Assembly: GCA_001579985.1 (NCBI GenBank)
Contig: LRSR01008370.1
Span: 1 to 20,265 of the forward strand
Source: Hypsibius dujardini
Lineage: Eukaryota > Tardigrada > Eutardigrada > Parachela > Hypsibiidae
Reading direction: 5' to 3'
Length of the DNA stretch: 20,265 bases
The notes beneath the pieces are model-generated. The model was not told where the DNA came from and searched no databases. It was given only the letters and a program-made list of their open reading frames with translations. A program made the translations under genes and the position numbers. Each line of letters starts with the position of its first letter. The stretch's first letter is position 1. This document shows positions 8,425 to 17,600 of the stretch, in pieces.

Positions 8425-10452
8425 AAAGTTTTTGTATTTTGTCCCCCTTCACCACCGGGTTATTCTTCCTGATTTCATCGGTCCCCATAGTGCGGTAGTC
8501 GAAGCCGCACTTGTGCACGTCGGAGTAGCGATGTTGGCCGCAGAAGCTCCCGCCACAGCGACATTTATATCCCGTCAGGCCCAGCTTCTTATTACACTCT
8601 TTACAGCGGTTCACCGCTTTCTCACTCGGCCGGTGGTCCTTGCTCGCCGCGAATTCATCCTCAACCTCGACCGAGGGGGCGACTGCGACTGCGGCTGCTG
8701 CCTCTTCTCGCACATTTTCCGTGCTCGATCGCTTCATTCGCTTCACGCCGTCCGGAACATTGCTACTGCTGTTGTTACTGCTCATCGCGTTTTCATCCTG
8801 ACTGTCCGTCCCGGAGGTCTTGGTTGGTGGACTAACCTAGTGTTTCAATAAATTCATAGAAATTATTTCAAAATATAAATCGGAATTGGGAAAAAAAACC
8901 GGAAAAAAATCCATTTCAACGTTTATTTGTTGTCTTTACCCGTGAACCCCCGGTGCCAGATCAGACACGATTTCAAGTGCCAGAAGTAATTTTTTCTTTC
9001 ATATCTCTCTTCAAACTGAGAAACAAATTAATTTTCAATTTTTTGAAACGATTTAAAATAAATTGTGTTTTTTTGGGCTAACCACTGTTTACTGTCAAAT
9101 TAGAGGCAAAATTACCGATAAAAACTTTTGCTTACTTTTGTCCGCGCCATATTCGTAAAAAAATCCATCAATCATCGATATGTTTTATAGAAGTCATTTT
9201 TATTCATTTTTTGACAAAAAAATTGTCCCCTTCGTTGTCTACTGGTCACGTACCAAACAACGACCTGTTTCAACTAATATTTTGTAGAGACTGTCAATAG
9301 TTAGAGCTCAATAGAGCTCAACTTGGTGGATGAAAAAAATCACAAATTTTTAGGAATTTTGGCAAACTCACTGCCTGCGGAGACCCTTTTCACTCAAACA
9401 AAATGAAAATGAAAACTGGGTAACTTTGGTAATTTTTGCTGGACATTTGGTCAAGTGGTAAATGATCAAACCATAATCTCTCATTTTCAAGCAACACACC
9501 AACTTTTAAAATCAGTTGAGTTTAGCAAAGTCGCTCAAACTATCTTTGCGCCAAGATTAAATCACATTTTATAAATTCACATTTGATGGCATTTATATTT
9601 CAAGTAGATACCTAAGTTTATTTTAAAGCATATTTATTTAATTTTGTCTCTATGAGATTCCTTCAAAGCTTTTGAGATAAAATGCACGCATTTGCGGGAT
9701 GTCATAACCCGATGCGAAAATCAAACAATTCTTTTCATTTAAAGCCCATAAAAGTGACGTTTTTGAAATGTTTAATAGTTGAAAATTCAAGAGAAAATAC
9801 CGATAAATGTAAGAAGTTGAAAATGACACTTGACAGGGGGAATAATTAGAGATTATAACAAACTGAAATCACAATGATGGATGGAAACTCCGCTCGTTGA
9901 TCGGATATTACTTGTTAAAAACATACAGAAATGTCTATCATTGCGTTATTAATTTATTTGCTATTGAAAAAAAAATAACGGGTAGTGGTGGGGGGGGGTA
10001 TAATACATACATCCTTTTTAGGTTTATGTAAAAAAACACTACAAACATGGTAAGTAAAAAACGTGACTTACCAACCGATCCGGTTCCGGCACCTCGAAGC
10101 TCGCAATTGTCTCTTTGTGAGGGTTCGTACCGTCAATTCCTGCCATCGTTGTACTTTCACTGATTGTCGTCGACGGACTCGCCGGATTGTCATCTTTCTG
10201 CTGCGGGTCCTGTTCCGGCCGCGATAAGAGAGTATCCGTCAAGGGTTCTTCCTCCGTACGGGCAGTCCGATGCACGGTTGGGACGACAGCTTGCGAGGAG
10301 GAGGTTCCCTGTTCTTGATCTTGGTTGTTATTGTTGCGAGATTTGAAGCACTTTGAGCACATGCCTTCAAGGGCGGAACTGCCGAAGAAGCCGCAGCCGC
10401 TGGAGCAGAGGCAAGGCTGACTGCAGTCTTGTTGCTGCTGCTGCTTCACCAT
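8423..10452 (-). CDS. ZFAND: A20/AN1 zinc-finger protein, ZFAND5/6 (AWP1) type
   Basis: Exon 1 is 10452-10072, exon 2 is 8836-8423; the join is phase 0 with donor GTAAGT and acceptor CACTAG, giving 264 residues. The A20 finger is residues 16-35 (C-x3-C-x11-C-x2-C: CSSGCGFFG...MCSKC). The AN1 finger is about 205-237 (C-x2-C-x9-C-x-C-x4-C-x2-H-x5-H-x-C: CKEC, CRC, C..H, H.C). The end, DEIRKNNPVVKGDKIQKL, is the usual family tail. Members bind ubiquitin through A20 and modulate NF-kB, proteasome or stress responses in the cytosol. The protein is longer than the roughly 210-residue human ones because the linker (about 40-200) is expanded, Ser/Thr/Glu-rich and has an Ala run. A Gln run (QQQQQ) follows the start. 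The start at 10452 is the only Met shortly before the A20 finger. A 5' leader intron is possible (GTAAGC near 10648-10643) but unproven. Confidence 0.92.
8837..10071 (-). other. ZFAND intron (1235 bp), AT-rich
   Basis: The intron is AT-rich on both strands with a G run at 9990-9998. I see no ORF, RNA gene or clear repeat. Both splice sites are canonical. Confidence 0.75.
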
Positions 10453-10889
10453 CGTGTTGGCCCACGAGGTCGCCGAGATCGCCGACGTTCGCCGCCACGG
10501 GCAGTGGAAAAAAGATTACAGATGAAGTGGAAAAGCGGAAGAGGGTCAACCTGAGAAAATTGCGAGGGTTCGCGGGGGGGGGGCGGGACCGAAGGTGAGC
10601 CTGCGGGTGTGAGGATATGCTCCATGACAGAGGTCGAAGGGGGCTTACCTTGGTAACGATTCATCCCACCGGATCGTTTAGAGGGTCAATCGCGCGTTAT
10701 ATTCTTGAATATTTTGTAAATCCTGCTTAAAATAATTTTGCGAAGATTTAGATAGGAAAACTTTGCAAAATCTAGATATTAACTTTTATACTTCAATTAG
10801 GAGATTTGCCTGTTTGTTTGTCTGTTTCGCGACGGGATTGCATGTCTGTGGAACTAGGCAACCAGAACCGCACGAGAGAGACAATCAGG

Positions 10890-10927
<38 letters not shown>

Positions 10928-11340
10928 TCAGACAAAGAAGGAATGGGTGCAGCCTTTCTAGAATGAGTTACATACATTATTATGCATATGTCGGCAGGCC
11001 TTTATCTATATGATTTTGAAAACGTGTTTGTCAAACCGTCAATTACGTGGAAAGGGCTAAAGGATTTATATGGAACGTTGCCGAAAAAAGAGCAATCATC
11101 CAAACTGTGATGAAGCTTGTTTTGCTTGTCTGCCATCAGTTATGGGAAGGAGATCTTCTATTCAAATTGGAAATGTCGTCATGGCAACGGAGAAAGTAGA
11201 TTGATGTGTGAGCGCTAGGGCTGACTATAACGAGATGTCTGGCCTGTAGCGTTTCGACGAAATTGAACGAAATAAAGCATAAGTTGGAAGATTTAATATG
11301 TAGTTTGTACTACTACACGACATGAACTGGATGTTCTTAC
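10453..11340. promoter_or_regulatory. Divergent intergenic region between ZFAND and the 11.3 kb gene
   Basis: The part next to the ZFAND start (10453-10680) is GC- and CpG-rich with a run of G at about 10574-10583, as expected of a promoter or leader. A GACA microsatellite follows at about 10890-10925. From 10970 to 11340 nothing recognisable is present. The region must hold promoters for both flanking genes if both are real. Confidence 0.45.
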
Positions 11341-12275
11341 ATGATCGATAGTTTCGTCCGAGGTTCCGTTAGATCAATTGCCACGATCACAGCTAGGAGA
11401 GCACTCAAAGCAGGAGAGGTTACGTATGAGAAACTCGAGGAGACCAGCTGCTTTCCGACGAAGCGAGTCGTAACTAAATTTCAGTGGACGCTGCATGAAA
11501 ATGAAGTTTTTACGCGGGTTTTGGGTTCAAAGGCGGTAAGCAAAAATTCCCGTTGTTGGTGTTGAACTTCGGTTTCAATGCCAAATGTCAATGTTTCAAT
11601 GTTTGTGTCAGCGGTTTCATGCATGGGTGTCCTGTTTGTCTGTGTCTCTGCCTAAGTCTTTTCCCCTGTTTATGACTAAGTCGATGTATGGGCCTATATC
11701 TGTGTATCTTTCTGTGTCCGTGTTTATGTCTATGTTTGTCTTTGTGTCTTTGTGTTGGTCGGTGTGGATGTCTATGCTTGTGTCTGTGGCTGTGTCATTG
11801 TCTGCGTCTACTTTTGTGCTTGTATCTGCTGTGTCTGTGTCTGTAGTATTTTTGTACGTGGCTGCGTGTCTGTCAAGTTATACAGGAATTACTTTTAGAC
11901 ATACTGCCCAGTTTGCGACTTTCTCTTTCTTTCACGGATCTTCTGGTTGTTAGGGGTCAGACATTCGCTATCAATGTCTGCAATAGGCAGAAATGATTCG
12001 CCGCAATTCCGGTGAACCTGAAACCCCCCGTTCAAAAGCTTGCTTGATCCAGCTGATTGCGGCCAAACGAGGAACGCACCTTCGTCTACTTGGTCGTTAC
12101 GGAGGCCGATCGCCACGAGTGGTTGACCCTTTTTATATCCTTTAACCTCAGTCCCCTACCCGAAGGTCTTGAAGAACAATATCTCGATACTTTGCTAGCA
12201 GAGCAGGTACAAATATATAATGAGCAATTCATTGACGGTGCCTTTGTAGCGGCCTCCCATACGGGTCGTTCGTAA
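11341..12275 (+). CDS. Unrecognised protein, two-exon model
   Basis: Exon 1 is 11341-11535, ending AAGGCG|GTAAGC at phase 0. Exon 2 is 12072-12275, beginning GAACGC after AACGAG. Together they give 132 residues. Exon 1 (MIDSFVRGSVRSIATITARR...) has a basic, hydroxylated start that might be a mitochondrial presequence, then WTLHENEVFTRVLG. Exon 2 reads ERTFVYLVVTEADRHEWL, then LSPLPEGLEEQYLDTLLAEQ to a TAA. I do not recognise the family. The YLVV..EADRHEWL stretch faintly recalls the last strand and helix of a PH-type fold. A TGA at 12054-12056 forces the acceptor to lie inside 12057-12071, and its pyrimidine tract is weak. In favour: the frames join without a stop, and a minus-strand gene ends 29 bp beyond. 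More 5' exons are possible. Confidence 0.45.
11640..11880 (+). repeat. Degenerate TGTGTCTGTG low-complexity tract
   Basis: About 240 bases of T/G/C-rich words such as TGTGTCTG and TCTATG lie in the intron of the gene at 11341-12275. The long ORF over it (rich in Ser, Val, Cys) is a composition artefact. Confidence 0.8.
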
Positions 12276-12304
12276 TCAATGCATATAGCAAGAAAATGTT
12301 TGCC

Positions 12305-13017
12305 TCATGACTGCTCAGCGGTGAAATCGTTGATCGAGTCCGTGTGGAGTCGTGTTTGGTCCAGTAGTTGCTTCAGACTGTCAATGTCTGAGGCCTTTCT
12401 GAGCATGTCTGCCCAGCTCTCTTCCGGGATGTCGAGCTGTTGGTGATTGGCGATGGCTTGTGGCGAGGGCTCGTAACAGGCGACCTTTCTTCGCTCATCC
12501 TCCGGGGTGTTTTGTCTGCCGGGGCTGGAGCCGTCCGAGAAGCGGACGCCCTTGTGGGAGGACCGGCAATGGTCGGCCATTTCGGTGCGGCTGCAGCCGG
12601 ATGAGGTCGTTTGACAGGAATGTGAGCTGGAACCGCCAGAGTTTCTGAGGATTGATTTCTGCCGTTCAAGGTGCTTAGTTTTTGGCGCAACTGTTGTTGG
12701 TGATGAGAGTGGCAATCCTGCACTCACAATTACAGATTCAATTTTGTGTTTGTGTCTGTGTCTATCTGTGTTCAGGCTTGTATCTGCGTTCAGGCTTGTA
12801 TCTGTGTCTGTGTTTTATTTGTTTTGTCTGTGCTTTCGCCCATATCCGTCTTTGTGCATGTGTCTACGTCTTTTTGTTTTCTCTGTTTTCGCTTTTGTGT
12901 CTTTCATTGTGGCTGCATGAATTGTGCTTATATTTTTTACCTCGATGATTGCCTCTTTTGCTTACCAATTTGTTGAGGGCCTCGTCCGTCGTAGTCGGTT
13001 TGGTTGATGTCCCCCAT
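12305..13017 (-). CDS. Candidate PP1-docking protein with SILK and RVxF motifs
   Basis: Exon 1 is 13017-12966 (start context CACCATGG, Kozak-like; donor G|GTAAGC) and exon 2 is 12717-12305 (acceptor GAGTGCAG). The phase-1 join makes one Gly codon, and the product is 154 residues. I recognise no family. Two short motifs stand out: KSILR (residues 38-42), fitting the PP1 SILK consensus [GS]IL[KR], and KGVRF (73-77), fitting RVxF ([KR]-x-[VI]-not P-[FW]). SILK lies 31 residues before RVxF, the order found in known PP1 regulators; KNL1 has the same arrangement near its N terminus. The middle is Ser-rich and probably disordered. The C-terminal 40 residues (PEESWADMLRKASDIDSLKQ...) look helical. 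It would be cytosolic or nuclear: no signal peptide or membrane segment. No clear poly(A) hexamer follows the stop. The gene model is fairly good; the function is inferred from motifs only. Confidence 0.65.
12735..12905 (+). repeat. TGTGTCTG-rich low-complexity tract in the intron of the PP1-motif gene
   Basis: Plus-strand words TGTGTCTGTG, GTTCAGGCTTGTATCTG (twice in tandem, about 12771-12803) and similar fill most of the 248-bp intron (12965-12718, minus). On the sense strand of that gene the tract is A/C-rich. The ORFs crossing it are not credible genes. Confidence 0.75.
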
Positions 13018-13645
13018 GGTGCTGTTGTTTACGCGAGTTTGATTACGAAATCAAGGCCAAGCTTTAGTCAAAGGGTTATTAGTAGTTTCTGGTGTCACTC
13101 GGGGAATGATGGTTTTCTCTTTAGATCTATGAGTAAAATAAGTTTCAGTAAAGCATTTTTTGTTGCTTTATCGGACATGTTGTTTATGGCAAGCAATGGC
13201 ATTTTACTTTACCACACTTTAATCATGTTGGTGTTACCCTGGCAACTAAGTCGTGACCTTTAAATTATATGGTAGATTTTGTCTGGATGCAATGCGGTGC
13301 TGTTCAGGATCATGGCTCAGTGTGCTTCTTGCCCGTACCTGATATAAAGGTTTTACAGGTGTTCATCCCAATTAAATATATTAGTATCTAACTAAATCTG
13401 CTGTATAAATAACAGATGCAAGACATAAAATAGTTGCCAACACAGCGAAATCATATAAATTGCTATGTATCGCATGGTTGGTTGTTAAAGTGAAAGTTTG
13501 AATAGTTTGGCACATTAATTTTATCTAGTAAGCTGGAGCAGTAAGACCTCATGAAAATCACTGCGAGTGATTGAGTCGGTTCGGGATAATTCGCATTGTC
13601 ATTGCGAATATCGCGAATATTGGTACCTATTTCAACCAAGGCAAA
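13018..13645. other. Intergenic DNA, no gene seen
   Basis: This is upstream of the minus-strand gene starting at 13017, so its promoter should lie in the first part. A plus-strand ORF ending at 13263 has no ATG near its start and no family likeness. Nothing else is recognisable. Confidence 0.5.
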
Positions 13646-13649
13646 ACTA

Positions 13650-14365
13650 AATCAAGCAAAAAACTAAATTTTTAAACGACTTAATTCTGGGTTTTTAGAT
13701 TGTAGTATTTCTAACGGACTAACAAAACTAAACTAAATCGTTTAGTTATTAAATAGGAGAAATGCTGAACTAAAAATAAAATTGGTCAACTTATTTGGCT
13801 AGAACGACACTAAATTTTCGTTACTAAAAGGAATTAAACTAAAATATTTTAGCAACTTTTAGTTGCGAAATATTTGACTGGAAACAACTGAAACTAAAAT
13901 TAATCAACTTATTTGACTAAAAGTAGACTATATCTTTACACATGTGGCAGCAATCCTGTCCGGACCGAGTTCGAGCCACATTATTTTGATTGCACCGTGG
14001 CTCAAATTCGGTCTGGACAAGATTACTGCCACATCTGTAGCAGATTAAGTCCGAAGTAAACTTAAAAATAGACTAAATTTTCAGTTACTGAAAGGAAAAA
14101 ACTAAAACTTTAAATTATTAAAAATATGTGACTGGAAAACACTAAAACTAAAATAAAAATTGTCGACATATTTTGAATGAAAGTAGGCTAAATCTTTAGT
14201 TACCAAAAGGAATTAAACTAAAAATTGGACTTAATAAATATTTAACTGGGAAAAGCTAAAATTAAAATAAAAGTGGTCACCTTCCTAAAAAAATAATATT
14301 AGTAAAAACTAGACAAAATATTTAGTTATTAAAAGAAACTAAACTAAAAATCATTTGTAATAACT
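13650..14365 (+). repeat. Degenerate AT-rich tandem array (units about 115-125 bp)
   Basis: Words such as TTACCAAAAGGAATTAAACT, GACTGGAAA.CA, ACTAAAACTAAAAT and TCAACTTATTTGACTAAAAG recur. The TTAC/TTAT start of the AAAAGGAATTAAAC word falls near 13821, 14084, 14200 and 14325, giving spacings of 116 and 125 in the last units. Earlier units are more variable. A MITE interrupts the array at 13939-14037. No coding capacity. Confidence 0.7.
13939..14037. mobile_element. Palindromic TA-flanked MITE (99 bp)
   Basis: Left arm CACATGTGGCAGCAATC... and right arm ...GATTACTGCCACATCTG are complementary over about 41 bp with about 7 mismatches, around a loop of some 17 bp. TA flanks both ends (13937-13938 and 14038-14039). 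The element differs in sequence from the MITE at 7735-7868, so the window has at least two MITE families. Confidence 0.75.
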
Positions 14366-14626
14366 TGTAGTGGGCTAGAGTTTGTGGTCACTTCGTTGAT
14401 GTGTGGCACGTTTGGGAATTCGAACTTGCCTTTGAATCGGTAATCCTACTCTGTTGTCTTCCATCTTCGACCTGAAGTGCCGGATTCAAACTCCCCGATC
14501 TGACTTTCCATGGCAACGGCTTTTCCCCATTTATTCACGCGCAACCAAATACAATGTTGATACATCGCTCAAGTGAGCGCACGTACCAACGTCAGTTTCG
14601 TATGTTTTATTTTCAACACCAGAAAA

Positions 14627-17600
14627 ATGACAGCTCCCCTATCGACAGCTGCTGCTGTGGAGGCCCTGGCACCCCCACCTGCACATATTGTTCTCGTAAG
14701 TTTGCATCCACAAGCGGGCAAACTATTACCGTCTTGCATTTGTCTCTATCAAAAATTAACCAACCAAACCAACAAAAATTTACATGCAAATTTTGGTCAA
14801 TCTTAGCCGGTACCTATTCTGTTGCCGCAAGCATCTGTGACGTCGCAAATCTTCCTCCACCTCCCACTGCTGACCTATCAATGCCGTGTCCGTGAGGAGA
14901 TTGCCAATCGGCTAAAAATTCTGCATACAGTCGTGCCGGAACGGCTACGAACCAGGCTGTGGCTCAAACGAGTTTCCGACCCAGTCGACACTGTGTACCA
15001 CTTCTCTATGGAACGTGAGGAACCCATACAGGTACCTAGAGACTCGTTTAGAGTTCTTCCAGCTCGGAACCAGGACTCCCAGGGGGTGGGCAAAGGATCA
15101 AAATGTTGTTTTTTTCAAAATTGAACCGAAATTCGGTCTCTTGTCCCTCATCATTTTAAAACTTGGGGGAGGGTCGGATTTCCAAGGGCCCCCGGGATTT
15201 CAAAACGTATTCAAAAACATCAGTTTTTCATCAAATTTGGACCGTTCTTGAAGATTTTGAATCTCCCTTTGTATTCATCAATAGGGGCTTATATTGGATC
15301 TCAGCAAACTTCGAATTTCAACGAAAAGCTGATGTTTTTGAAAATGTTTTGAAATTCAGGGGGCCCACTGGAAATGAGACCCCTTTGTTTCGCCTCTTCT
15401 TCCTCCCAGTGCACACTGTTTGCTGGAGTGCAGACATTGATAAAGCCTGCAAAATGACGTTTCTGTAGCGAAACGCATTTTGCTATACTGATCCAAGGAA
15501 TATTCCCCACAAGGGCTGACCTCTCTGCATGTTTGCGCTTCAGGAAGCCCGTTCTGTTTCGATCAGAACGGTATCCCCCTCTTCCCCGAAATAATATATA
15601 AAACTTTGAAGGCCAGAGCCACCATGTAGCACAATAAGTGCAGAGGCTGTGGTTGTAGTTGAAGAGTGGCTTCACTTATGGCTTAATATTTAGCCAATGT
15701 TCATTTTGGCGGCAAGGAAACGCCTTCATTGCGGCCTGTCATACTTTGACTTCTGGATTGAACCGCTCGTCTACAACCTCCTGCAGAGTCACGAATCCTT
15801 CTTGGGCTATTCCGTGTAAGAACCGTAGAATCAACGAGATAATTTCCAAAATGCTCTATTATAATAACATTTCTATTTCATTTTATTGTAACATTTTCAT
15901 TTTATTCTTTTCAACATTTCTATTAATCAATTTCTACTTCATAGGTCCAACCCATTTGGAACTGGTGTCAGCATATATACCGGAACCCCAAAATTGTCCG
16001 ATAGAGACGCTTTAAGACGAGAAGTGGCTGCCATCATGTATGTAAGCCGCAATTTTACGACACAGTTTGAAGCGAACGGACTGCCTACACCATCTTATGG
16101 TTGAGGTTCTTTTTCATAGAAGCCGGAACTAGTTGCGGGAAAGGTGCGGAGTTGGCCCAGCGTGATGATTTTAGTACCCGGACCGTTACCAACCCAGGCA
16201 GGCAACTTAACCGATTACCAACCTTCAAAGGTACGGATCCTTCTTCAGGCAATACATTTGTTTTTAACGGCGTTTCTAGTGTTATAGCTTTCACCGCTTT
16301 ACTTAAATGTGCTTAGGCAAGGGAGCACTTGTTGTCGCGTTGGAACCATCGACGAGAGCCGGCTTCGTCGCTGGCTGATATTCTGGGTCTTGAGAATAGC
16401 TCCCCTTTATGTGAACCAGGTATTTTTTATTCCAGATTTCTGTTATTATTTTAGGATTTATTTAATGTTTTAGCAATTTAAATTCCTATAGTTAATCGTT
16501 AGTCGTTGTTTTCTCTCGTTGTCTGGATGAAGAAACGGGGAAGCTTGCACTCAATGTCGTAGGACAAACTCTCCCATCGGAATGTGTTACAAATCTGGAG
16601 ATATTTCTCAAGGCCGCGGTTTGGACGCCACCGCCCATCGTCGCACCAAAATTCGCACCTACTCCAGTTGAAGGTTGTAATTAGTTACGCAAATCTAAAT
16701 AACAATAAAAGTTTTTTTAATTTGTTGCGGTTCTTTGAAAGAACTTAAAAAACAAACCCATCTAACGCCTCACTGTTATATCATCTTTAACTTAAGCGGT
16801 TTGTAAGCCCGCGTGGGTTTACGGAGATTGGGGAAATTGGAGGGAGGGACGGCATGATGCCTGAACTATATTTTAATACGAGGGGCACTCCAAAAGTCTT
16901 GGCACGCGGTCATTTGTTACTCTGCGCCAAGCTACTGTTTTTCGAATCACTCACCATGGATAGTTAGAGCATGGTTCATAAGCGAAAAATCAGAGTTTCA
17001 CGGACTTGCATTCCGGGATCTGAGAAGAGGAATTTATGTTGAAAGACATACTTCTTAATGCTATTAGAGCCCCATATTAAGTTGTTATACATGGACTTAT
17101 ATGCAGACAAACAAAATTTCGCCAATGAATAAGACAAGAGGCACTTCCCTACAGACAATTACTGCACTTCGCACAAGATTCAGAAAATAGATTGGTAAAG
17201 ACAGCATGACTAGAACAAATGCCGACACTCTGTTGAGGACAACAATCAATCAATCAAGCCACAAATCAATGAATAAAGCGAAGCTAAAACACTCCGCATG
17301 ATTTCATGCCGCAGGGTTCGTCTTGTCGACCTTACCTTTTCTTAACCTTGCTGGAATTCTTTTATCTCATCAGTACTAACAAGGGAATTCCACCACTCTC
17401 GAAGGTGAAATCTTGCTCATCCTTTAATTTTTACTGTGTGTCTACATTATGTGATGCTTATTCCATCAAGAAAAAAGAAACGTGTGGAAACAATTTTCTA
17501 ATAATATAAACGTATTATACCGCGTCAGTTGATTGCTAGATGTGCCGGTGCTACTACAAACTATATAGTCTTTGTCAACGACAGAAACGAACTAGTACCA

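Noticed and set aside
12682-12976. Cys/Val/Leu-rich plus-strand ORFs
   Set aside because: They come from the TGTGTCTG low-complexity tract.
12949-13263. Plus-strand ORF opposite the first exon of the PP1-motif gene
   Set aside because: No ATG near its start, no family likeness, and it overlaps a better supported minus-strand exon with a Kozak-like start.
14405-14500. tRNA-like words (ATTCGAAC, GGATTCAAACTCC)
   Set aside because: No acceptor stem or D arm pairs at the right distances; no cloverleaf could be drawn.
12207-14627. Splicing of the 11.3 kb gene from a CAG|GTACAA donor at 12207 into the tubby-like gene
   Set aside because: The donor is phase 0 but the acceptor before 14627 is not in phase with the tubby frame, and reading on to the stop at 12275 matches the tail-to-tail layout.
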